From JAJFUV01 sp964384215 (GTDB lineage: Bacteria; Acidobacteriota; Terriglobia; Bryobacterales; Bryobacteraceae), in the NCBI GenBank assembly GCA_964384215.1, contig CAYLLB010000010.1:1-64000 (forward strand): a stretch of 64,000 nt of DNA, given 5' to 3'. Position numbers and translations under genes: made by a program. The notes under the pieces were generated by a model. It ran no database searches, had not been told where the DNA came from, and saw only the letters and a list, made by a program, of their open reading frames with translations. Positions 48,061 to 57,540 of the stretch are shown here, piece by piece (the first letter of the stretch is position 1; the number at the start of each line of letters is the position of its first letter).

Positions 48061-50622
48061 ATGAAACGGCTTTTGCTGGCAGCTCTCGCGATCGCAGGGG
48101 CGGCACCGGCCGCGCCCCAATGGATCTGGTCCGACCCGGCCGACCCGGCTCCCAAGAACCGGTTCACGTATTTCCGCAAGGTGGTCACGCTGCGCAGCGT
48201 GCCGGAAGCGGCAAGTTTGCTGGTGGCGGCGGATTCTAACGCCTGGGTGTGGATCAACGGACATGAGGTGCGGCGCAAGGTGACGCGCTATCACGAGAAC
48301 AAGATCACAGCCGAGCGGATCGACGCCGGGCCCTATCTGCGCGTGGGGAAGAACACCATCGTCGTGCTGCACCACAATTGGGGCGACATCATCACCTTTC
48401 AGCGCAACGCAAACAAGCACGCCGGCCTTTGGGTGGGCGGCGTGGCCGAGAGCAACGCAAGCTGGCGGTGGATGGTCGCGCCGGAATTCCTCGCGCACGA
48501 GCGTCGCATCCTGGGCGTGAATACACATCAGCGGATCCGGTACCCGGTGGTTATTGACGCGAGGAAACGGCTGGGCGGCGATGTGCACAGCCCGGAGTTC
48601 GACGATCGGGCATGGAAGCCCGCCGTGGCGGTCGCGAACGGCCCTTGGCCGGCGGCGCCGGCGGTGGTCGAGACCGAGCCGCAGCGCGAGTATGCCGTCC
48701 GGCCATCCGGCGTTGTCGCGGCAGGCGAGGTCCTGGGAGCCGAACTTGTTTCGGACGATCCCCTTTCTATGGCGAGGGCGATCCGGTTGGCCAAGGTCGC
48801 GCCCGAACCGGCGCTTACGACAGCCGCCGCGCAACTCGTAGAGGGCAAACCGGTGGTGATAAGCGGGCGCGCCGGCGAAACCAAATATCTGACGCTGGAT
48901 TTTCACCGGCCCGTGCACGGATATCCGTTCCTGGCGCTGGATGCGGCGGCCGGCAACGTTATCGACCTCGGTTACGGCGAACTGTCTTACTCGCAGTACT
49001 CCGGCAAGTTGCATGTGACGGAAGACGGGTGGCTGAATCCGGAAGGTGTGGTGGGACCGGGTTACGCGGACCGTTATATCACGAGCGCGGGCGCGCAGTC
49101 TGCGACGTTTCCGGATGAGCGCACGGCGCGGTGGATCGCCGTTCACATTCACTTCAAGGAGACCGGCACGGTGAAGATCCGCGACTTGGGAATGATCAAG
49201 TCACAATATCCGCTGCGCTGGCTGGGCAGCTTCTCCTGCGGCGACGAGCAGATCGACCAGATCGTAAAACTGTCATTGATCCACGCCGAAATCACCATGA
49301 GCGACGGCTACGTGGACACGCCGGGACGCGAAGACGGTGAATGGATCGAGGACGCGCGCGCGAGGGCGGTGATCGCCTCCCGCTGGTCGGCCGACACGCG
49401 CCTGCGGCGGTCGATGATCCGCTTATATGCGGAGAGCCAGCGCGAAGACGGCGGATTCCACGCGTTCCCGCCGAGCAACTACCCCGCGTATCCGGTCGGC
49501 TACGACTGGGCGGTGCAGTGGACCGCCATGCTCTACGACGACTACATGTGGACGGCCGACAAGGATTTCGCCCGGCGCTACTTCCCGGCGCTGGAGAAGT
49601 TTTGGGCCAACGCGCTCGCACACGTGGGCGCGGACGGCGTCTGGCGAACGAGCCGCTTGTTTGCCGACATCCGTGTGGGACAACATCCGAAGGGCAGCGA
49701 GCAGTCCAGCGGCATTGTGACTCCCTTCATGATCGAGCGGCTGCGCTGGTCGGCGGACTTGGCCGAGGCCATCGGCGAAAAGGAACGTGCGGCAAGCTGG
49801 CGTTCGCAGGCGGACAGGATGACCGCCGCCTTCCGAAAGTTCCACATCGTTCCCGCGCAGGGTGGGACGCCGGCCCATGTGGGTGACCGGCTGGATACCC
49901 GTGACGCGTCACTCGAACGCGGCTACAGCCAGGCCGGGCAAATCAACGCGCTGCTGGCAGGCATGGCCACATGCAGCGAATTCCGCGACAATATCGACTA
50001 CGCCTTCACCGCGCCGGACGGCGCTCCGTCACCCGGCGTGACGCGCTGGAATAATCCGACGTTCGGCTATCGCGCGCTGCGCATGCTCTCCGATTGCGGA
50101 CTTGCCGAACGCGCCGTGGCGCACTTGAAAGATCGCTACGCGCCCTATCTCGCGGCCAACCCGCGCAACCGTGTCCCGCTCAAGCTGCAAGGTCCTTACG
50201 GCGGACCTTTACCGGAATACTGGGTGAGCCGCGAGGATCTGGGCCTGAAGGAAGGCGAGGTGGACCCAGCTCAACCGGGCGACGAAACGGGTTCGCACGG
50301 TTGGGGCGCAGTGCCTCTGCTGTGGCTGCACGATTCGCTGCTGGGAGTGCGAATTCTGGAAGCCGGTGGCGCGAAGATCCGAATCGCGCCGCAGACCGGC
50401 GGGCTGCCGTTTGTCGCAGGCCATACGATGACGCCGAAGGGACTCGTCTACGTGCACTGGGACCCGCGCATGTGGCGCCTGGAGACGATCCTTCCCGGAG
50501 GCGTCGAGGCCGAGATCGTGGTTCCCGCGCCGGACGGCAAGACGCGCACATACCATGCGGCGCAACCGGGCGTTCACGTCATCAACGTGACCTCGCAATC
50601 CGGCGAGCGCCAACTGATGTGA
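48061..50622 (+). CDS. Secreted GH78-type alpha-L-rhamnosidase
   Basis: An 853-residue secreted enzyme with a signal peptide (about 1-18, MKRLLLAALAIAGAAPAA). The N-terminal half holds beta-sandwich modules (WIWSDPADPAPKNRF; AWVWINGHEV), and the (alpha/alpha)6 catalytic domain starts at about 400. DTPGREDGEWIEDARARA at about 418-435 corresponds to the acidic motif of GH78 with the general acid, and GYDWAVQWTAMLYDDYMWTAD follows. It hydrolyses alpha-L-rhamnosides by inversion. AGGAC and CATAAT precede the ATG. It is the first gene of a run of co-directional genes to 61457. Confidence 0.9.
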   Translation: MKRLLLAALAIAGAAPAAPQWIWSDPADPAPKNRFTYFRKVVTLRSVPEAASLLVAADSNAWVWINGHEVRRKVTRYHENKITAERIDAGPYLRVGKNTIVVLHHNWGDIITFQRNANKHAGLWVGGVAESNASWRWMVAPEFLAHERRILGVNTHQRIRYPVVIDARKRLGGDVHSPEFDDRAWKPAVAVANGPWPAAPAVVETEPQREYAVRPSGVVAAGEVLGAELVSDDPLSMARAIRLAKVAPEPALTTAAAQLVEGKPVVISGRAGETKYLTLDFHRPVHGYPFLALDAAAGNVIDLGYGELSYSQYSGKLHVTEDGWLNPEGVVGPGYADRYITSAGAQSATFPDERTARWIAVHIHFKETGTVKIRDLGMIKSQYPLRWLGSFSCGDEQIDQIVKLSLIHAEITMSDGYVDTPGREDGEWIEDARARAVIASRWSADTRLRRSMIRLYAESQREDGGFHAFPPSNYPAYPVGYDWAVQWTAMLYDDYMWTADKDFARRYFPALEKFWANALAHVGADGVWRTSRLFADIRVGQHPKGSEQSSGIVTPFMIERLRWSADLAEAIGEKERAASWRSQADRMTAAFRKFHIVPAQGGTPAHVGDRLDTRDASLERGYSQAGQINALLAGMATCSEFRDNIDYAFTAPDGAPSPGVTRWNNPTFGYRALRMLSDCGLAERAVAHLKDRYAPYLAANPRNRVPLKLQGPYGGPLPEYWVSREDLGLKEGEVDPAQPGDETGSHGWGAVPLLWLHDSLLGVRILEAGGAKIRIAPQTGGLPFVAGHTMTPKGLVYVHWDPRMWRLETILPGGVEAEIVVPAPDGKTRTYHAAQPGVHVINVTSQSGERQLM

Positions 50623-50635
50623 TAGGGTGACTCCA

Positions 50636-52690
50636 ATGCCCCACGACATTCGACGAAGAGACTTCCTCGCCGCCACGGCCGCGGCCCCCACGATTTCTCG
50701 CGCAACCGCTGCCAAGAGCGGCAACAGCCTGGTGTCGTTCCGTATCGGGACCGCGCTATGGCTGACCGATGAGCGCTTCCAGGATCTGATGCACTACTTC
50801 GGCCGCTTCCCCGGCATGGCGGATGAACTGGCGTTCTTCACGTCGGAGACTCATCCGCCGCTGCCGCTCGAATTGATAGAGCAGCGGGCAGAACGGCTGG
50901 CCAAATTGATGCCGCAAGTGCGCAAGGCCGGCATGCGGGCCGGGATCAACGTGCTGGCCACCATGGGCCACCACGAGGAGAATCTGCCGAACTCGCTCGC
51001 AGCGCCGTGGCAGCGCGTGATGGACATCCACGGACGCGTATCGCGCGGCTCGTTCTGCCCCGCTCAGCCTGAGCTTATCGATTACGCGCGCAAGGTGTAC
51101 GCGGCTATGGCCAAGGCGTCGCCGGACTTCATCTGGCTGGACGACGACATACGCCTCGCAGGCCACATGCCGGTGATGCTCACCTGTTTCTGCGACCGTT
51201 GCCTGGCGAATTTCTCGCGCGAAACCGGCCGGGAACTCACTCGCGAAACCTTGCCCGCGGTTTTTGATTCGGGGCCGATAGAGGAACGCATGAGGTGGCG
51301 CGCGCGCTGGCTCGAGCATAATCGCACCATGATCGACAACCTGTTCCGCGAGATCGAGCAGGCGGTACACGCGCTGAGACCCGGCCTGCCGTTGGGATTC
51401 ATGACGGGCGACCGGTTCTGGGAGGGCTACGGCTTCACGCGCTGGGCGCGCACGCTGTCCGGTCCCGGACGCGCGCCAGTGATGTGGCGGCCAGGTGGCG
51501 GCTTCTATTCTGACGAACGGCCCATCGACCTCGTCGGCAAAGCGCACGACGTCGGCCGGCAGGTGGCCGCGTTGCCTCCGGAGGTGACCGTCATTCAATC
51601 CGAACTTGAGAACTTCCCTTACCAGCGCCTGCGCAAGGCCGCGCACACTACCGTGGTTGAAGCCTCCGCGCACATGGCGGCGGGCACCACCGGCACGGCG
51701 TTCAACGTTCTGAATATGCGCCCGGACCCACTGGATGAATATCTGCCGCTCGGGGCACGCATCAACGCCGCGCGCCCGTTCCATGAGTTGTTGCGGCGCG
51801 AGTTGGGGCGTTCAAGAACCGAAGGTCTATGGCCGGCGTGGAACAGCGAGTTGATCAAGGCCGTGAATCCGGAAGGCAAGTGGCTGGACGGAGGCAGATT
51901 GCCGCTCGCCGAACCGTACACGCTCGGCGAGATCGGGATTCCCATCTGCTACGATTTCGCGGGCCGCACAGCCACCGCTCTTTCCCGCACTGCGCCGCTC
52001 GCCTTCACGCGCGAGCAACTACGTGAGATCTTCTCGGGTGGCGTGTTGATGGACGTGGAGGCGTGGCAGACGATGGAGCGCCTGGGTCTGGCCGGCTGGA
52101 CCGGCGTGCGCGCGGTGAAGGGCTACGACGTGGACGTGCACGAGGAACTCAGCAATCATCCGCTGAACGGCCGCTTCGCGGGCTGGTCGCGCGACTGCCG
52201 TCAATCGTTCTGGAAAGAACGCGCTTGGGCGCTGGAACCGGCAAGCGAAAAGACCACCGCGCTCGCACTGCTTCGCGATTACGGCGAAAAGGAATTGGGC
52301 ACCGGCATGACGGCGTTTGAGAACGAACTCGGCGGCCGCGTTGTGGTCATGGGTTACTACCCCTGGACGCAGGTACACTCCCTCGCCAAATCCTCGCAGA
52401 TGAAAGCCATCGTAGAGTGGGCGAGCAACGGCCGCGTGCCAGCGATGGTCGAGTCCTACTCGAGAATCAGCATGTGGTGCCGATCGACGACCAGCGGCAA
52501 GCGCGCCATCGTGCTCTTGAACACCTCACTGGATCCGGCCGAGCCGGTTGAACTGCGCGTGAAGGCGCCCGGCAAGGCTTATGTGCTGCATTCGATGAGC
52601 GGCCCTTCAAGCCCGATCAAGGCGCAGGCCGGGCGGGTGCGTTTGCCGAGGCTCGAATCCTGGAACATTTACCTGTTGGTGGAAGCATGA
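50636..52690 (+). CDS. Tat-exported TIM-barrel protein, putative glycoside hydrolase
   Basis: A 684-residue protein with a Tat signal (IRRRDFLAATAAAPT). I do not recognise the family with certainty. It reads as a TIM barrel: WLTDERFQDLMHYFG, DFIWLDDDIRLAGH (possible catalytic acids), then CFCDRCLANFSRETGREL, a Cys-rich loop seen in some barrel glycosidases, and VTVIQSELENFPYQRL. The C-terminal part carries a probable beta-sandwich (KAPGKAYVLHSMSGPSS). ATG 50636 has AGGGTGA about 5 nt upstream; a GTG at 50627 is a weaker start. It lies 13 bp after GH78, and its stop overlaps the next ATG (ATGA), so it is made with them and probably acts on a rhamnose-containing substrate. Confidence 0.72.
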   Translation: MPHDIRRRDFLAATAAAPTISRATAAKSGNSLVSFRIGTALWLTDERFQDLMHYFGRFPGMADELAFFTSETHPPLPLELIEQRAERLAKLMPQVRKAGMRAGINVLATMGHHEENLPNSLAAPWQRVMDIHGRVSRGSFCPAQPELIDYARKVYAAMAKASPDFIWLDDDIRLAGHMPVMLTCFCDRCLANFSRETGRELTRETLPAVFDSGPIEERMRWRARWLEHNRTMIDNLFREIEQAVHALRPGLPLGFMTGDRFWEGYGFTRWARTLSGPGRAPVMWRPGGGFYSDERPIDLVGKAHDVGRQVAALPPEVTVIQSELENFPYQRLRKAAHTTVVEASAHMAAGTTGTAFNVLNMRPDPLDEYLPLGARINAARPFHELLRRELGRSRTEGLWPAWNSELIKAVNPEGKWLDGGRLPLAEPYTLGEIGIPICYDFAGRTATALSRTAPLAFTREQLREIFSGGVLMDVEAWQTMERLGLAGWTGVRAVKGYDVDVHEELSNHPLNGRFAGWSRDCRQSFWKERAWALEPASEKTTALALLRDYGEKELGTGMTAFENELGGRVVVMGYYPWTQVHSLAKSSQMKAIVEWASNGRVPAMVESYSRISMWCRSTTSGKRAIVLLNTSLDPAEPVELRVKAPGKAYVLHSMSGPSSPIKAQAGRVRLPRLESWNIYLLVEA

Positions 52691-55356
52691 AACGTCGTGA
52701 ATTCTGCACCCTTCCGATGGTTGCGGCCGCGGCCACGCCGCCTGGGGCATCCCTGGAGTCCCCTTACTCGATCCAGGATGGAACCTGGAACATCGCCTGG
52801 CCTGAGCGCCTCTCGCAACACGACGTCGTCTATTTGTCACCGCCGGAAGACCCGGCGCTCGGATTGCCCATCGGCAACGGCGATGTGGGCGCGCTTTTGT
52901 GGACCACGGACCGCGCGCTGGTGATTGCCATCAACAAGAACGATGTATGGGACGACGCGAAACCCGGCGCGTTCCACAACTGGGGCGCTTCCGAGGAGGG
53001 CCACCGCACGTCGCAGCGGCACTGCGGGAGGCTGATCGTCGATTTCGGCTCGCCAGTCTTCGACTTGCTCTACCAGAAGAACTTCGAGGCGCGGCTGGAG
53101 ATGGCAACGGCCACCGCCACGCTGCACGCGGAAACGCCGTTCGCCGATGTGCGCATGTCGAGCCTGCTGAGCGCCCCGCACAAAGTCCTGGCCGTGCGCT
53201 GCGAGTTGAAGAGCGAGGATCCATCCGGCATCCGCGCCACGCTCGAGCGCTGGGGCAGCCGTACGTTCGCGCACTGGTACGCGCAAGTGAATCGGGATCC
53301 TTCCATCGGGCTTGACGGCACTGCGTCCAATATCGAGCGCGGGCGCGTTGTGATCCGCCAGAAACTGCGCACGATGGACTTCGCCGTGGCCGCCGCGCTC
53401 GTGCCGGATTCTCCAGCGCCGGCGCCTGTCCGCGCCGGTTCACGCGCCGGCGAGTGGCGGATCGATGGAGTCGCCGGGTTCACCCTGCTGGTAGCCGTGG
53501 CGACAAGCGAAGAGGCCGCCGATCCGGCTGCCGAGGTCCATCGTATCCTCGATGCGGCCGAGCGCGCAGGCTACGCGCAGATTCGCGCCGAGCATGAGAC
53601 CGAATGGAAGCGCTTCTGGTCGCGCTCCATGATCGACCTGCCCGAGAAGTATCTCGAAAACATCTGGCACCTGACGCTCTACTTCGCCAATTCGAGTTCG
53701 CGCGGCAAGTATCCTCCGCATTTTTGTAACGGGCTGTGGGGCTGGAACCGCGACTTCGTGCCCTGGAATTACTACTTCCACTGGAACCTGCAGGACTACA
53801 TCTGGCCACTCAACACCGCCAATCACGCCGAACTGGCCGCGCCGTACCTGCGCTACCGGCGCGCGCAGCTCGACAAGGCGGTTGCGGATGCGCGGGACCG
53901 GCTGAAGAAACCCGGCGCGTTCTACTCCGACGTCTCGGACCGTCACGGATACAACGACGCCGATCAGGACGGGATGCGCACGGCTGGCGCGCAGATCGCG
54001 CTGGATTTCTGGCGGCACTACTGCTACACGCGCGATGAAGAGTTCCTGCGCGAAGCCGCCTGGCCCGTGATTCGCGAGACCACGCGCTTTCTGGCCTCCG
54101 GCCTGACGCTCGGCGACGACGGCCGGTATCACCCGAGTCCCGCGCACGCCTACGAAGGATCGCCCCGCTTCGACGACGTCATCACCGAACTCTCTATGGT
54201 CCGCGGGCTGTTCCCCATCTCCATCCAAACCGGCAAGCGCATGGACCATGATGCCGCCGAACTGGAGCGCTGGCGCGAGATGTTGGAGAAGCTCGCGCCG
54301 TTCCACCTGGTGGAGCTCGAAGACTTCGAATGCGAACGCCGCGGCGAGGAGTTCTTCCACAAGGGCGGCCTTGCAGAAGGCAAGAAGCTCGCCTCGAGGA
54401 AAGTCTTTGCCGTGGGGCGCGACAAGAAAGGCGCCTGGGTGCGAAACCGCTACGCGGTCCACCCGGAGAAGGCCTATTACGGGATTCCGGACCCTGAACT
54501 TTCCGTGGTGTTCCCGTCGGACTACCTGGGGCTCGGCCAGCGCGATACGGAACTGTTCCGCGCCGCGGTCACGCAGGTTCGCCTTCATCCGCCCACCGAC
54601 CCGCGCGACACGCCGGACAAGCCGGCCACGATGGCGGGTTCGGGCGAATTGTGCATGGGCTGGTGTCCTTACCCGATCGTGCTGGCGCGGCTGGGTTTGT
54701 CCGAAGAACTCGTGGCCGAACTCGCCAACAGCGTCTCCACCTGGCAGCTCTACCCACAGGGTTTCGGACACTACGGTCCGTATCATGTATTCAAGCCCGA
54801 GTTCGAACAGCGCTGGCGGTTGAACCCCAAGGTACGCGACCCGGCGAGCACCGCCAAGCCCAGAGAGACATTTCCCTTCCCCACCTGGCCGTTCCGGCAC
54901 TTCGACAACGAGGCCATGCCCATCGTCTCGGCGGCCGTCAACGAAATGTTGCTGCAGAGCCACGACGGCGTGATCCGCATCGCGCCAGCGGTGCCTGAGA
55001 ACTGGACCGTGCGCTTCACCTTAGCCGCGCGCGGTGGATTCCTGGTGAGCGCCGAACGCGCACAGGGCCACATCGCCTGGGTCGCCATCGATAGCCGCTT
55101 TGGAGGGCCATGCCGGGTCGAACATCCGTGGCAGCAGGATCGAATCGTGTGTCTGGATACGCGTGGCCACAGGGTCGAGGCGAAGACGCTGCCGGGAAAC
55201 GCCATTGAATTCCCGACGCGCCCCGGCGAACGGTATCTGCTCGTCCGCGACGAGAAAGAGTTTTCCGCCTGGCGTACGGCGCGCCTTTCGCCCAAGCGCC
55301 AAACCGGTCCCCGCAGATTGAAGCGGGCTATCCTGGGCCGCGAACGGTTGTACTGA
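52687..55356 (+). CDS. GH95-like glycoside hydrolase, Tat-like signal
   Basis: An 889-residue protein. It starts KRREFCTLPMVAAAA, which may be a Tat signal. The N-terminal beta-sandwich has ALGLPIGNGDVGALLW, the typical start of GH95 (alpha-fucosidase/galactosidase) enzymes; the (alpha/alpha)6 catalytic part follows from about 310, with HFCNGLWGWNRDFVPW and QDYIWPLNTANHAEL, and the C-terminal beta domain begins near 760. GH95 acts on alpha-L-fucosides and galactosides; the loops here differ enough that the substrate is open. ATG overlaps the preceding stop (52687-52690), and the next gene starts 9 bp after its end with GAGGAG. Confidence 0.75.
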   Translation: MKRREFCTLPMVAAAATPPGASLESPYSIQDGTWNIAWPERLSQHDVVYLSPPEDPALGLPIGNGDVGALLWTTDRALVIAINKNDVWDDAKPGAFHNWGASEEGHRTSQRHCGRLIVDFGSPVFDLLYQKNFEARLEMATATATLHAETPFADVRMSSLLSAPHKVLAVRCELKSEDPSGIRATLERWGSRTFAHWYAQVNRDPSIGLDGTASNIERGRVVIRQKLRTMDFAVAAALVPDSPAPAPVRAGSRAGEWRIDGVAGFTLLVAVATSEEAADPAAEVHRILDAAERAGYAQIRAEHETEWKRFWSRSMIDLPEKYLENIWHLTLYFANSSSRGKYPPHFCNGLWGWNRDFVPWNYYFHWNLQDYIWPLNTANHAELAAPYLRYRRAQLDKAVADARDRLKKPGAFYSDVSDRHGYNDADQDGMRTAGAQIALDFWRHYCYTRDEEFLREAAWPVIRETTRFLASGLTLGDDGRYHPSPAHAYEGSPRFDDVITELSMVRGLFPISIQTGKRMDHDAAELERWREMLEKLAPFHLVELEDFECERRGEEFFHKGGLAEGKKLASRKVFAVGRDKKGAWVRNRYAVHPEKAYYGIPDPELSVVFPSDYLGLGQRDTELFRAAVTQVRLHPPTDPRDTPDKPATMAGSGELCMGWCPYPIVLARLGLSEELVAELANSVSTWQLYPQGFGHYGPYHVFKPEFEQRWRLNPKVRDPASTAKPRETFPFPTWPFRHFDNEAMPIVSAAVNEMLLQSHDGVIRIAPAVPENWTVRFTLAARGGFLVSAERAQGHIAWVAIDSRFGGPCRVEHPWQQDRIVCLDTRGHRVEAKTLPGNAIEFPTRPGERYLLVRDEKEFSAWRTARLSPKRQTGPRRLKRAILGRERLY

Positions 55357-55365
55357 GGAGTCCTC

Positions 55366-57540
55366 ATGTCCTTTCCTTTGTTCCTGGCGCTACTCGTAGC
55401 GCCGCCGGCTGATTTGCCGCCTCTCATTGCGCGCCAACCGTGGAAACCGGACGCGGCGCTCGCCCGGCAGGCTTTCGACTGGGAGCGCATGCTTGAGAAT
55501 CGCGACATCCGTTTGCTCGCCGATAATCAGCTCACGCTGCGCTTCGACACGAAGCCCGGCATCGCACGCGTGCAGTATTATCCGCGCCGGCGGCCGGTGC
55601 AGATTACCGGCAAGCTCGATTACGCGGTGCTGGAGCGCGAGACGCAATATCGTGCCGAGGGGATGAGGATTCAGTTCATTGACGCGTCCGGCAAGCCGGC
55701 GCAGTTAAAGGAGTCCGCCTATCGCTGGCTGCCGCACAAGATCGAGCGGACCTGGACTGGCGCCGATTGCGAGATTCGCGAAGAAGCAACGCTCGCTGGC
55801 AACACCGCAGGTGTCCGTCTCACCAAAATGCGCGGTCCTGCGCTTGAAATTGAAATGACAGACGCCGCGGCGCCGCCCGACCTGGTGCGGGTGCGCGAAC
55901 CGGCCCAGACCCGCCTTGCGCTGAACGATTCGTTGACGCTGCTCCTCACTGTGGGATATGAGCCGGCGAAGGTCTCCGCCGAGCTGGCCCCGTACAAAAC
56001 GAATCCAAACGCGCTGTTTGAGAGAGTGCGGTCGATGTGGGACTACTATTTCACCGCCATGGTGCCGCGCCTGGAGGCCGCCGACGAGCGGCTGGTGCGT
56101 TTGTACTACTACCAGTTCTATGTTGTGCGCTCCAGCCTGTACGACATCCCCTACGAACCGTACGTTTATCCGTACACCTGCCCTTGGAAGACCGGCGCCA
56201 TCTGGCAGTGGAGTTGGAACACGCCGATGAACGCGGTGGCCGAACGCTGGCTCAACGATTCGTCGATTTCAAAGGCCGGCATCATGCTCATCGCCGCCAA
56301 CCAGGGAGCACTTTATTTCGGCACTCACTTGAGGCCCATCAAGCTCGGCTACAAGAATCGCGAAATCCTGGACTGGTACCCGGAGATGGACCGGCTGCAG
56401 AAGGGTCTGGGCGAGCAGGACAAGGATCTGGAGTGGTTATCCGTGCTTCCCTACACCGTGCCGAATTCTTTCCTGGGCATCTGGGAGGTGTATCTGATGA
56501 CGGGTGACCACGACTTCCTGCGCGCCAACATGCCGTACATGGCGGGCTATGAGGAGTCCGCCCGGAAACGTGCCAAGCCGGGCACTCTGCTTACGCCGTT
56601 CCAGATCATGGTGGACGAATACGATTACTCGCTCCGCTGGAAGCCAGTGCAGGCTGGTTTCACCAAGGCCGGCCGTCAGCGTGGCTTCGATGTGCCGGTC
56701 CTGATGGTGGACTTCAACGTCTACCTGGTTGAATTGCGGCGCATTCTGGCGAAGGCATACCGCGAGTTGGGCGAGGACGGCAAAGCGCACGCTATGGATC
56801 GCTACGCAGAGCAAAGCGCGGCGGACGTGAACCGCTACTTGTGGGACGCGCCGCGCGCCTTCTACACCGACGCCCGCGCAGATAACGGTGTACTGACGGG
56901 AGTCCGAGCCATCAGCGGGTTCACGCCGCTTTACGCCGGCATCGCGCCCGAAGCGCGGAAGCGCGCGCTGATGGCCGCCCTGGACGATCCAAAGGGATTC
57001 GGCTCACCTTATCCGATCCCGTCCATCGAATTGCGCCACCCTGACCTTGATCCGAACGTGACGACCTATGGCGGCGACTCGCTGCTCACCAGCGGCGTGT
57101 GGATGATCGTGAATGCGCTCGTGCGCAACGGGGAAGCCCCACGGGCGAAGGATTACATCCACAAGACCGTGGACATGGTGATGCGAGACGGCGCGAGTTC
57201 GGCTTACAGCTACAATCCCATCACGGCGCATCCGAACCAGGCGCGCCACACTTTGGCCACCCAGTCTGCGATCCTGATTGATCTGGTGGGCCGCTACGTG
57301 GCCGGCATCACGCCGCGGACCGACGGATTGTTCGAGTTCAACCCCGTGGCGCTCGATCCCGCGCGCGGGCCTATGAAATTCGGCCCCTTCCGGTACAAGC
57401 AGAAGCACTGGATCACCACGGAGTGGACGGGCAAAGAGTATGTCGTTACAGTGGACGGCGCCTCGCTGCGACTGGCGCAGCCACGCCACGTGATCGCAAG
57501 GATGGACAATGGCAAGTTGAAGGTTATGGAAGGAGATTGA
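55366..57540 (+). CDS. Secreted (alpha/alpha)6 glycoside hydrolase-like protein (GH63/MGH1-type)
   Basis: A 724-residue protein with a weak signal peptide (MSFPLFLALLVAPPA). About 60-210 is a beta-sandwich; from about 220 on, an (alpha/alpha)6 toroid: GAIWQWSWNTPMNAVAERWL, LPYTVPNSFLGIWEVYLMTG, ITAHPNQARHTLATQSAIL. The form recalls mannosylglycerate hydrolase/GH63-like enzymes. Trp and Asp-rich loops are expected to hold the sugar; catalytic residues cannot be set from sequence. GAGGAG lies 7 nt before the ATG. Its stop overlaps the next start as TGATG. Confidence 0.72.
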   Translation: MSFPLFLALLVAPPADLPPLIARQPWKPDAALARQAFDWERMLENRDIRLLADNQLTLRFDTKPGIARVQYYPRRRPVQITGKLDYAVLERETQYRAEGMRIQFIDASGKPAQLKESAYRWLPHKIERTWTGADCEIREEATLAGNTAGVRLTKMRGPALEIEMTDAAAPPDLVRVREPAQTRLALNDSLTLLLTVGYEPAKVSAELAPYKTNPNALFERVRSMWDYYFTAMVPRLEAADERLVRLYYYQFYVVRSSLYDIPYEPYVYPYTCPWKTGAIWQWSWNTPMNAVAERWLNDSSISKAGIMLIAANQGALYFGTHLRPIKLGYKNREILDWYPEMDRLQKGLGEQDKDLEWLSVLPYTVPNSFLGIWEVYLMTGDHDFLRANMPYMAGYEESARKRAKPGTLLTPFQIMVDEYDYSLRWKPVQAGFTKAGRQRGFDVPVLMVDFNVYLVELRRILAKAYRELGEDGKAHAMDRYAEQSAADVNRYLWDAPRAFYTDARADNGVLTGVRAISGFTPLYAGIAPEARKRALMAALDDPKGFGSPYPIPSIELRHPDLDPNVTTYGGDSLLTSGVWMIVNALVRNGEAPRAKDYIHKTVDMVMRDGASSAYSYNPITAHPNQARHTLATQSAILIDLVGRYVAGITPRTDGLFEFNPVALDPARGPMKFGPFRYKQKHWITTEWTGKEYVVTVDGASLRLAQPRHVIARMDNGKLKVMEGD

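Noticed and set aside
48019..49152. 1.1-kb open continuation of the GH106 frame, antisense to GH78
   Set aside because: The GH78 protein on the other strand has clear domains and a signal peptide; the open frame is a by-product of high GC in third positions. The GH106 signal peptide starts at 48018.
53440..54963. 507-codon minus-strand frame antisense to the GH95-like gene
   Set aside because: No recognisable sequence; GH95-type motifs lie on the plus strand.
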